Source of the DNA: Strigops habroptila | Taxonomy: Eukaryota > Chordata > Aves > Psittaciformes > Psittacidae | Assembly: GCF_004027225.2 (NCBI RefSeq) | Contig: NC_046358.1 | Coordinates: forward strand, 61,861,528-61,925,527 | DNA length: 64,000 bases | Direction of reading: 5' to 3' | Shown here: piece by piece, positions 24,601-35,100 of the stretch | Position numbering within the stretch: the stretch's first letter is position 1 | Layout: every line of letters starts with the position of its first letter | Program-made: the position numbers and the translations under genes | Notes under the pieces: model-generated | Database searches by the model: none | Told to the model about the DNA's origin: nothing | Seen by the model: only the letters and a program-made list of their open reading frames with translations

Positions 24601-27600
24601 TTACTAAAGCAATATTGGTCTACACAGTACAAGCAAAACTAAACAGTTATTCTTCAGTTGCTCTATCAGAATACTCTGGTATTATTGAATAGTGATACCC
24701 ACTAGCTATCCTAATATTCTTAAAATAAATATTCTAAAATACTGTAGTGTTAAATAGATGAAAATAGAGTGGTTCTTATTAATCTATAAGACCATTCCAG
24801 ACAACACGCTTTCTGTTAACTACAGTGCTGCTTCTTAGAGGTGATATTTGGAGCTTGTATTGGGGTGAACTGAATTTTGGTCAAACTGCTGCACTTTCAT
24901 TACCTCTAGTGGATTTATTACCTGGAATAAATTTGACAAGGAATTTGACAAGGTAGTTTCTACGCTCTGCTTATAGAAATGCTTAAAATGGCAGTCCTCC
25001 ATGTGTTGTATGTGCTGAATAACAAATGCTAAATAAGTAGATTGCGCAGAGACAGGAATTGATTTGGTTATGCTTTTATATTGTCCCTGAACTAAGCATC
25101 ACACTGAGAAGTGGTTTCAAGTTCCAGACATGATAATCCAAGAATATAAAAATACCCACATACGTGTAGTTCAGGATCTACTTGTCTTAAGGCTAGATTG
25201 TGTAGACAAAGCCTGTGTGGTAGAGTTTGTACCTATTCACACTGATGGCGTAAATCAATCTCCTATCTAAAGCTTTACCTCACGTGTGATTTAGAATTCT
25301 CCTGAAGAGTCAGATATTTATTCTAAAAGGAGGAATTGTATAGGAAAGAAATTTAACTGATTTGGCAGAGCTGTCTTTGGTGCTATTTAGAAGTGGGAAC
25401 AGAATTAATTTTAAGCTGTCTTTATTATTTCTCGATCATTGGTCTAGCTGGAGTGCATACCCTGCTTTTGTGTTCCATAGTTGTTGATGACTCTAAATGC
25501 CTGTTTGAAAAGACAAGTATTACCGGGGCATAGACCCAATCCATAGCCCTTTGCCTCAGTGTGACATAAATTTGACAGTGTTTGAACCAAAAGCTTTCTT
25601 TCTAACGTCTTAAGATTTTTCTCCATTATCACGTTACTTTGACTGGAAATTCCCACAGTGTTCACAAAAGCATCAAGACTTGCCAATACTGTATAATGAG
25701 AGAAGGAGATAATAAAGCTAAGTTTTGAATGAAACTTTAAACACATAAAGCAAGCAAAAAATTGAATTCCTTAAGCTGTTCAAAGGTTTGTCCACAAGCC
25801 ATTGGATAATACTAGATTACCTTATGTGTCTTGAATGTTGGTATCTTAAAGGCATATTTAGGGGTTAGACTCATTCTGACTAAATAATATCTCTGTCTTA
25901 TAGCATTATTCAGTGTATAAAACTATAGCCAAATGTAATCCGAAGATATTAGGTCCAGAATTTACCTTCCTTTCTCATACAGAATAAAGTCAAATTATAC
26001 AAGTAATACATCTGACACCCCCCATATTTTTTCATTGAATTAAGAGGTCATCAGTGTGAAGTAAGACTTTACCTCTTGCCTCTTAGAGTTGCTACATGAA
26101 AGAAAACTAATGGTTAATGACTGCGAAGCATAGCTGGTTAATTCTTTCTCTTCCCCACCTACACATGATGAAACACTGACATTTGATTTCTTGAAAGTAT
26201 GTCCTTTCTCTAACCCTGCTCCTATCTCGTTTTCTGTATTTCCCAGCCTTGTGAGCTGCTGTAATATCTGTCAGTATAAGTCACACTGAAAGACCAAGGC
26301 TTTGATAGCTAATGTTTATAACATAAATTGAAGAGAAACATGAGATACACAGAAGAATTTTATAGATCACACTGCCTGAGTGGAGAGGAACCACTAATCT
26401 CAAGGCTGCCATCTCCAAATGAATTTTTCAGATTAGCTGTTTAGCTCTTTTTTTTTTTTTTGGTACAAGCCAGAATCCTAACATTCCTGTTTTCCACCTC
26501 TGTCTTGGGTTAGATTTGTTTAAGGATTTGTGGATGACTAATAAATTCTTATTCATCAGTTGGATTGATACAAGGAGAGGACGTGAATATTTCTTATGCT
26601 AAAAAATACTATGAGCCCCGTTGTATGCCATAAAGGCAAGTGTAAACCTGTTTTAAGCTAAAAAGAATGATTTACAGACTTTAGGCAGGGAGTGATATCT
26701 GAGCTATTATGCATCACCAATAATTAGCTGATGCTAATATGTTGATGCTTTATTAATGGCTTCAAGGTGAGGAACGTGTATTTCGTTGCCTGTCAGTAAA
26801 ATCAAGGTGTGCTTTCTACTGAAAAACGGCAGTTGGGATTAAATAGTCATTTCATTTAGTAGGACTATGAATACTGCTGCTGCACTTCATGTTCCCATCT
26901 TGATGTCTGGAGGGCTTCAAGTACAACTGGCACAGACACTCATAAGTTCAAGGTCAAACTGTCTGCATAATAAATGATAGAAAGTATTAATTCACCCACA
27001 GATGTGGTGGCGGAAATGAATAATCTTCATGCAGTTTATCTATACATATGGGCATTTGAAAGACTTAATGAATTACAACACAGTGAATCCTGTGTTAAGT
27101 GTTCCTCTCGAAGGTCTTTAAGGGACAGTTCAACACTATATATCAGCTCTATGCTCTATGCCTTCACCAGAGGGTTATAAATTACAGTTTTCCAGGTTTG
27201 ATGCTTTCAGGGTGATGCAAGAAAAGAGATAATTTTACTTAAATGTGAGTAAAAGAATAGATAGTTCATTCCATTTTAGTTTTTACTACCTCTAAAATTA
27301 GTTTCTGTATTCTGGTGGCTGAAGTCTGACATATTTTAAGGTCTTTTTGCAGACCCTGCCTTAAAAAATAGAATTAATATGCAGTTTTTGAAAAGTTCAC
27401 TGTTGGCAGAATAGTTCTGTTGAAGTTGAAAAGCATTTTACCTATTCATTTCAGTGGAAAGGGTTAGGCCCATGGTAGGCCTCTGGCTCTATTAGGTAAG
27501 TTTCTAAAAGCTTACCCACCAATTTAGTATGTAGTGTGTCACACTGAGACTTTCACCTTTTGACACAGTTCTCATTTATTCATCATGACAGAGCTAGGCA

Positions 27601-28603
27601 AAGAGCATACAGATTACTTCAATATGTTTCCTAAATCGTAATTCAAAGCAGGTTTAGACCTCAGACTACACTGATATTCACAGCTTGCATGTACCTTCAC
27701 TAAATGTTTAGAGAAACATTGATGTAAAAGTGAGTTTCATGAAATGATTATTGGGCATTGAATAGAAAGTGTACTTTGAGAAAATATAGTCAATACACAT
27801 TCTCAAAGGTAGTTCAAGATATCTCCAAGTCAGGCCTGCCTTCCGTAAGGATTTCTGTCAGTGAAACTACTGATAATGAAATATTTGCCATCAGTCTGTA
27901 GCATGATTTGGAATGGATTTTACTTCAGAGTAAGTATCAACACTAGTTTCATATAAATGGCAGCATACATTCAAAGCTGACTGATGTTAACAGGAAGACT
28001 TGATGTGGGAGTTACATATTTCCTGAGTTTTTTGTGTGGTCACTTACAGTTAGGAAAAGAAGATAAAATCCATAAATTATTTGTTTGCTGTTCCCCATTG
28101 ATCTGTTGAAATCCAGACAGCTTTTTATGCAAGATATGCCCATTTTTCAAAAAGCCAGCTTTGTAGAAATTATTCAGATACTAGGTACTGGACAGGGCTT
28201 AAGAAAATGTACAAAAGAGGTATTCACAAAGGCTGTTGTTTGCTTGGCATGGGTTAGTGCTTACATGGAGGGCACCTTTTCCTTTGCATCTTTAAGTATT
28301 TAGAACTTGGTATTTACCTCAGCCTTGGTACCTAAGATGTGCAAGAGACACGAAGTGAGAGTCTGGAAGCTTGTAGTGATGCATGATTAGGATATTTTTT
28401 TTTGTGCTAGCATTCTGATATTAACCTCAGTACTCTTTGACTGCATTAGTTACAGTGTTAGATTTGAGGTGATCAATAGATTTGTTTGCAAAATGAAATG
28501 AGTGGTGCATTTGTTTGGATTAAACGAGGTGTGTGATTTTTGTTTTCACATGCAAGCTAACTTGTGACAGATGTGGACACAGCTCTGGAGAAGTTCTATT
28601 CCC
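21654..28603. other. Non-coding DNA downstream of FSHB
   Basis: About 7 kb of unique AT-rich DNA. Visible items are a T15 run at 22664-22678, a perfect 10-bp-stem hairpin at 24176-24199 and a T run near 26450-26461. No gene is recognised; the short frames at 22116-22394 and 23572-23832 look incidental. Confidence 0.5.
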
Positions 28604-28633
28604 TATAGTTTAAATAAAATATTGGTGATTATC

Positions 28634-28639
28634 TTTATT
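28634..28639 (-). terminator. Candidate distal poly(A) signal of FSHB
   Basis: AATAAA on the minus strand, about 1,970 nt after the FSHB stop codon, followed by U-rich sequence. A second candidate AATAAA at 28909-28904 would give a 3' UTR of about 1.7 kb. Confidence 0.4.
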
Positions 28640-29289
28640 CACATCCACAGTTCTGTTGTGTTACAACTATGTAATATTTCATCATCACATTCCTGGATCA
28701 GGATAAAATATACCAGTCTTTTGTTTGATGTGATTTGGCCATATAATGCAAATATGGCTTAGGTGGGTGTATTAGTTACATGAAAAAAATATGAGAAGGG
28801 AAGAAAATGTGTGATTTAAAGCATAGTAAAGTGGGCAGGTGTACTCTTAAGATTTTTAACTGACTTATTAAAACATACATAGCAGAAGTGCAGCAAAATT
28901 ATTTTTATTATTCCAAAATGCACAACACACAATACAGGTGTTTACAGATCTATTTTGAATAGAATATTTTTTCCATACTTTTTTACTACAGGCCACTCTG
29001 TTTTGCAATTTAATTTCAAAATTCTCTCATTAAGAATGGAATAATTCCTGACATGAATAATACACTTAGTTTTAATTCAAGTTTAAACTGTTTAAAACTG
29101 AAATGAGAGGCAATTTGATTTACTGATTACTTTACCACTTTTAAAACTTCACTATATCAAATAAAATGTTCATGCAGATTAATCTTATAAATAAAACCAA
29201 TAGAATCTTTCAGTAAAAAAGCTAAAAATTAAATAAGTTAAAATATCTATTATGTGAGATATAATTCCCTTTAAATAAACATGTCTGTA

Positions 29290-30160
29290 AGGGTCTCAAA
29301 AGCACACACGCCAGGTGACCTCAAGAGGTCATCTACTTCATTCCTTTGCCTCATGGCAAATTAACTTTATCTCTGTCATTCCTAACAGGTTCCGTGTGTT
29401 GTTGAAGACCTGTAGTGGTCACTACTTTACAGACCCCTCTCCCTTCCTTCCTTCCCCAAACCCCGACGATTTATTTCAGTGTCTAGCTGTCGGTACCTTT
29501 TGGAAGATTTGTTAGTGACAACTCTGAATCTTTCATTAGTTGTTCTGTTCATTATGAACATGGAGGACTGAGTGTTCCTTTTCTCTTTGTAACAGTCTTC
29601 AAGCATAACAAGGTTCCCCTAATTTCCCCCTCTGTTACCTCCCATAAGCAAAACAATAACATTTTTTTAAATCTTTTTCTCCTAAGGTTATTTTTAAGCC
29701 TCTTTCCATTATTATTACTCTTCTGTGGGTTTTCTCCAGTTTTTCAACACCTTGAAGTTCTGTGTCCAAAGCTGGAAATCACAACTCAGCTGAGGTCCTT
29801 ATCATATTGAACTGAGCCATGAAAGTAGTTTGTGTCTTGTAGGCTCTACTCCTTACATTCCCGCTTTTCCACAGCAGTGGGATACTGTTGACTCATTCTT
29901 AGCTTCTGCAACCTCCAGGTCTTCAGTTCTGAACTGCTTCTGAACCAGTTGCTCTCCTGTGATTTTTCTGATGAAGAGCAGTATATTTTAATTTTCCTGA
30001 TAAAATTTCATTCAGTAGGTTTCAGATAATTTTCCCAATAATATTAAATAATTTTCCATTCTGATTCAGTCAGTCCTCCAGCTTGCTTCCAGATCATCTC
30101 AACTTCATATTTTCCATTGCAGAGTTAGGTTGCTGCAGAACTCTATGAACTTCCATTCTC
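29290..30160 (-). mobile_element. Old, diverged CR1 inside presumed FSHB 3' UTR
   Basis: Old CR1-type words appear in the expected antisense order: GACCTCAAGAGGTCATCTAC near 29320, then TTTTCTCCAGTTTTTCAACA with TGTGTCCAAAGCTGGAA, CTCAGCTGAGGTCCTT, TTGACTCATTCTTAGCTTCT and CAGTCCTCCAGCTTGCTTCC. Many substitutions mark an ancient insertion, likely older than most CR1 copies here. Its far end is uncertain by tens of bases. It lies within about 450 bp of the FSHB stop codon. Confidence 0.75.
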
Positions 30161-30604
30161 AGAAGGGACTACTGTGAATTACTTTCAAGGCATGTTATCA
30201 CACCATGTTTGCACTACTGGGGTCAGCTGCCTCTATATTCATCCCTAAATAGTTTGTCCTATGTTAAATAGTGTTAAAAAAATCTCATTGGAACTAGACA
30301 GCGGAAATACATGAATATGAAGAATGGAGGTATAATAAGAAGAGGAGGCAAGGGCTGAAGGTATCACAAGCAGCGTCTATAGACCTATGAAAAGGATTTT
30401 GAGGAAACTGATGGGTTAAGTAGGGAAGGCTTGAAGAGAAGTTTTGTCAGTAGCTCTTCATTTTGGCCTTAAAAATCTTTGTTTCAAACTTGGCAGGTTT
30501 TAAGTAGCCTTGCCTATAATATTCCACTTAAGCCACATCAGTACTTTTATTTCGAAGTGAAAGTTTAGAGCCAAACTGCCATCTCAAGTACCCTTCACTG
30601 GTGC

Positions 30605-31612
30605 TCACTTACTCCCATTCTCACTGAAGGAACAGTAGGATGGCCCCAGGCCCCTCACAGTGCAGTCGGTGCTGTCAGTGTCACAGGTGTCACAGTGGCA
30701 CTCTGTAGCTACTGGGTATGAATAAAAAGACTCGGGGTGGTCACCACAGCCAGGAATCTTCACTGTTTCATACACAACCTCCTTGAAGGTACATGTTTGC
30801 TGAACAGATGATGCTGGTGGGTATTTATACACTGGATCCTGAAAATTACAAGAAGGAAATATCTATTGTGAAATTTGTTATGGGATAGAATTCACAATTT
30901 TTATGAAATAAAGGATCTGATGTGAAAATTAATTAAACTGGTGGGGAAATCCCACAAATCAAAAGGATTTGGGTCAGACCCTTCTAATTTCATCTGGATC
31001 CTTAGATTTCTCCTTTTAGGAGCACCAATATGGCAAATTTCTGTCATAACATCACCAGACAATCTTGCAGGTCAATTGCTTGAGTCTTCAAATTATTTGG
31101 AAAACTAGAGGAGTCTCCATAGTAATGTCTGCTTTGTTGTACTCATTTGTAACCACAGATTGAACATAAGGCAGAGATCCAGACTGTAGTACTTTAAACT
31201 CTAGTTATACAATATAAACATAATGTGTGCAGCTAGTTAAAGATCTGAATTTTAGTTCATCTTTTCACCCTTTCCTTTGTGGTTCAGATTTGCTGTGTAT
31301 CTACTCTCCTGTCAGATAGCACAGCTGTGACTCAACTTATTCTTTCAAAAGGCTCATCCTGCCTGTGTTCATTATGAACTGGAGAAATGGGCTATTCATA
31401 AATCACTTGGAATATTTAAATCTGGTGCCTGAAATTAAACTTAAGATTCTTACCCTTGTGAAGCAGTATCCTGAGCACCACGTGGCATTCACTGTAATAC
31501 AGAATTCACATTCTTCTCTTTCCACTGCTATAGTAATATTGGTGAGCTGACAGCTATAGCAACAAAGTGCTTTCCAGCAAACTAACAGCATGTAACAATG
31601 AATTGTCTTCAT
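30605..31612 (-). CDS. FSHB: Follicle-stimulating hormone beta subunit (FSHB), two coding exons
   Basis: Encodes the secreted hormone-specific beta subunit that pairs with the common glycoprotein alpha subunit (CGA) in gonadotropes and acts through FSHR on ovary and testis. Coding exon 2 is 31612-31454 (53 codons, from [18 protein letters not shown] to YCFTR), with donor AGG/GTAAGA. The intron is 615 bp (31453-30839) with acceptor TTTTCAG. Exon 3 is 30838-30605 (77 codons plus TGA). The product is 130 residues, close to the 129 of human. Residues 1-18 are the signal peptide. The mature part has exactly 12 cysteines (21, 35, 38, 46, 50, 69, 84, 100, 102, 105, 112, 122), the full cystine-knot set. 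It has the CSGYC motif and sequons NIT (25) and NAT (42) at the conserved sites. [13 protein letters not shown] near the C-terminus is diagnostic. Residue 103 is Asp where human has Gly, and a third sequon NGS occurs at 127-129. No break is visible; the gene looks functional. Confidence 0.98.
30839..31453 (-). other. FSHB: FSHB intron 2
   Basis: A 615-bp intron between the two coding exons, with a GTAAGA donor and TTTTCAG acceptor. It sits between codons (phase 0), after the Arg of YCFTR, the same place as in the human gene. No repeat is seen inside. Confidence 0.92.
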
Positions 31613-31613
31613 C

Positions 31614-32038
31614 CTATGAATGAAGCAAAAAATATATACTGGAATTTTCAACAGGAAATACTTATAGAAAAAGACAGAAATTGAATCTTCACATTATCTC
31701 AAGTGGTTCTATAATAGCTTTCAGAAACATCAGTGAGAACAAAGGATAAAGCCATTAAATAGATCTATCCTTATGTTTCTTGTTAAAGGAGTTTGATTTT
31801 CCTAAGCAACTGAAATGGTATGTTGGCAAACTTTGCAGAATAATAATAGCAAAGTACCATACCACTTTCAATGAAATATTTTTATGTATGTTTCTGTCTT
31901 GTCTACAAGGAGAAGGAAGAACAGCATGGGAAAAAAAAAAAAAAGAGCAAAAGCAAATCTATTTTTCAGAAGCAACTAATTACATACAGTGTTTGCAATC
32001 TGAAAAAAGATTTCTAGCAGGAGCTGAGGAAAACTCAC
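31614..32038 (-). other. FSHB: FSHB intron 1
   Basis: A 425-bp intron in the 5' UTR. The donor is ACTACAG/GTGAGT (32038-32033) and the acceptor is TTCATTCATAG, ending at 31614, which leaves one untranslated base before the ATG. Joining gives ...ACAG-G-ATG. The run of A at 31930-31944 on the plus strand is a short homopolymer within it. Confidence 0.7.
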
Positions 32039-32080
32039 CTGTAGTCTACTTGCCTTCCTGGTAATAGCTGTAGTGAAAAG
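32039..32080 (-). other. FSHB: FSHB untranslated exon 1 (start approximate)
   Basis: A short non-coding first exon between the TATA box and a consensus donor. With the single base of exon 2 it gives a 5' UTR of roughly 40 nt, as expected for FSHB transcripts. The 3' boundary is supported by the donor GTGAGT; the 5' end is inferred from TATA spacing and may shift by several bases. Confidence 0.65.
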
Positions 32081-32097
32081 CAAGCTCTGCACTCACC

Positions 32098-32104
32098 TTT
32101 TATA
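32098..32104 (-). promoter_or_regulatory. FSHB: FSHB TATA box
   Basis: TATAAAA on the minus strand, about 25 bp before the inferred start of exon 1. Upstream, a bicoid-type TAATCC (32189-32184, the class bound by PITX1) and a CAGAC SMAD half-site (plus-strand 32199-32203) are visible. Both classes are known regulators of FSHB, but single short sites are weak evidence. Confidence 0.75.
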
Positions 32105-35100
32105 CTAAATCGTGTGTAACTTATACCTGGAGGATTTCCAGTGTATTAATGCAGGGAGCATTAACTTGGTACTTGGTGAAAGAGGATTAATGTTCAGCCA
32201 GACAGTGAGATTAAGCCCTCTTAAGACGTAAAAAGAAAACCAAAACATAGGAAGTGATGGTGAAGGTTACTGTCTCAATGTCTTTTTAGAAGTTTCACTG
32301 GGTTTGGTTCAGTGGCATTTAGAAAGGGCTGAGCCATTCCACAATTTGAAAGCAGGTTGAGAAGCCTGATTTTGGAAAAGTTCAGGTGTTCTGTCTGTGT
32401 TTTATGTCAGCTGTCAAACCGATAGGCTTGGGGTGCAAGCTGGTCCTCTGGTAATTCATAATGGAGACATTGCTAGAGTGGTTAATTCTTGGTTAATGAA
32501 CATGTTCCTGAGTTTTAAAGTGTATCAGTCATAATTGCTTTTCTCTGAATTAGGTTTTACCAGTGAGCTGCATATGTACTTTTTTATTGATCTGTGGTCC
32601 AAGAAAGCTAGTACTGTGAGTATTGTTAAGCCATGAGTAACTCCACTTTTCTTTACCATTTCACATACCACTGTGGTTTTTCAAAATTCAGATTTCTACC
32701 CCGGTGTAGCAGTCCTGGGTCCTCTCTGTCAAATGGTCACATTTTGTTAAACTAATGTAAGGGATGTTTGTATTGCGGAAAGGGACTATTGAGATGTCAT
32801 AGTGAGGCTCCATATGTGTGTTTTCTGCCAGTGATCTCAGATCAAGTATTGTCAGGTTACAGAGAAAATGCTAATATTTTTAACAGGCAACCATGCAAAC
32901 TCAGCTTGAATGCATTCCCTAGTTTATCGTGGTCTAAAAGATTCTGTGACTAGTATCCCCCTGCTCACTGCCCTTTTCCTGCATTCACAAGTTAGTGATG
33001 TGCACCTCTTCACCAGAATAACAACAGAGAAATCACTTTGTTGAGCTTCACATATCGCTTCTGGGGAAAATGACTTACACTAGCACTGTATTTACTATCA
33101 TCTGCCCAGAACAGCCAGTCTCACTTTGTTATGACTGTTCTATTGTGGTCAGTCTGACTTCTACAGAAATTAATCCCTAAAGAGAACCAGGCAAGGACGT
33201 ACAGTTAAAAGCATTTTATCATGAAAAGAAATTCTCACTGGCTTATTAGTTGTCCTGCAGACTGGGTACTTTTCAAAATGGCTTTTACAAATGAGTCCTT
33301 AAAGTGTCTCATACCTTCCTGTGGTCCCGCAGACTGGCCATCTGTTCCAGTTTCCATCCAGTCTGCAATGCCTTAATTTGTTAATGAATTTCCTGTCACA
33401 CTGAAGTTACAAAGTGATCCACGTATTTTCCCTGGACATCTCCTGTAATAATAGCTTTGTTTGAATTAGAACACAGCTCAATTAAATATATAAAGAGGCC
33501 AAGAAAGCAGACATCTTCCTCTTTACTAATATAAACTCTGTGATGGTTTGATAATGGTCCTTTGTGTCATTTAGTGTCAACACAGTCTGTCTTCTTGGAG
33601 AAGATTCTCACTTGCTATAAATCACTAATTCCAGAGATGCCAGACAAAAGCTGTTTACAATTTGTTACATCCCTGCTGAGGATCTGGCCTTTCTAAGTAC
33701 TAATTTATGCAAATTAAATAAAACTAGATTTGTCCGCTTGCAAAGAACAATACAGAAAATATCTAATCTCTCAGTTGCAATGGTCTGTTTCATGGTTTGA
33801 AGAAGTCATACACATTCACTAAACCCATAGTGTCACAAGTACCGAGTGCAAGCTTAGCCCCTACCATGCTGTTTCTTCCCTCCCCTAGTTCCTTGCTCTG
33901 GCCCACTCAGCCTCCTCACATGTGGCAACATAAATTAGGGAAATCATTCTGATTAAGAGGAAAAAAGAACAACCCAGCTGTGTTTTACAGCATTGGTGTT
34001 AATCTGTATCAATTTGTTCCACAATGAGATGAACAGCTGTAGCAGTGAAAGTGATGGGATTGATTGGGGAGTGGGAATGAGGGGGAGCTTAACAGGGAAC
34101 ATTGTGAACACAATACAAACAAGAATATTTCACTTCAAGGATATTTGTTTCTGTAATCATCAGTTTTAGGCTGGCTCTCTAGTTACCAGCTCTGTTAAAT
34201 TCATTGCGCAAATATATGAATATGCATTTTAGAGTGATTGGAAATTACAAATTGAAATCAAGTAACCACCACGCTATCAGCTGAGGAATGGTAATTTGGT
34301 GAGTTGTTACTTGGTTGACTTTGATTTTGTTCCCACACCTGTTTGTTAGAAATATACACTGAAGAAATTGATTCTTGTGGTGGCCAAGATGCTGGGTAAG
34401 TACCTGTTTTTCTAAGATTATTAGTTCATACCTCTGAGAAATGTTTATATACTAACTATATCATACTCCTTCCAGTTTATAATCCCATTAGTTAAAAAAA
34501 AGAAGATTATGGTATTGTGAAGGCGGTAGCAAATGTTATTTATCCAGAGAGCTATCATTTTCATGTATACATGAGCCTTACATGTAGGTTCTGTGTTACT
34601 GAATTTGTATCTGTTTGAAAAATAGAAATGCTTTCCATTTTAAATTGTTGATATTTCAATTTAGGGAGTAATGTCAGAGGGAAGAATACTTCACATTGTG
34701 TTCCTTTTCATATGCTACAGCAATATTTAAGTATTAGTTTTATCTGTTTAGTTCTAAAGTAGTGTTGCCCATCTTAGATTTAGCAGCTGACATGATGCTT
34801 CTAGGCTGAATGCTAGCTGTTGCCCAGATTGTCAAAGAGGAATTACTGAAGGCATACTTCTGTAATTCTGCAGTGGTTTATGTTTCAGGAAATGGAAAGG
34901 TATTGTGGCATGTCCATACAGAAAGATTCAGACAGACCTGTGTGTGTTCTGCTCGTACTTGGTGCTAGTTAAGCTGGCTGGAATGTCTTTGCAAATGGCA
35001 TGTTTGGATTGGGGCGAAGCAATCCATGCTCTTTCTCTGCCTTTCTAGGAGTACTGGTGGGTCCACTGTGCAGAATCCAAGCTCTAGCAACCCCTGTGAG

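Larger units (their letters stand above)
28604..30604 (-). other. FSHB: Presumed long 3' UTR of FSHB
   Basis: Downstream of the FSHB stop there is no splice signal of note. AATAAA signals occur on the minus strand at 28909-28904 and 28639-28634. From memory, the chicken FSHB transcript has an unusually long 3' UTR of about 2 kb; the distal signal here would give a comparable length. The stretch is A/U-rich and includes an old antisense CR1. The exact end is inferred, not seen. Confidence 0.5.

Noticed and set aside
31403..31651. FSHB exon 2 frame extended upstream to 31651
   Set aside because: The extra 13 codons lie across the intron 1 acceptor (TTCATTCATAG). The family start MKTIHCY at 31612 gives the right signal peptide length, and the frame beyond 31454 is intron.
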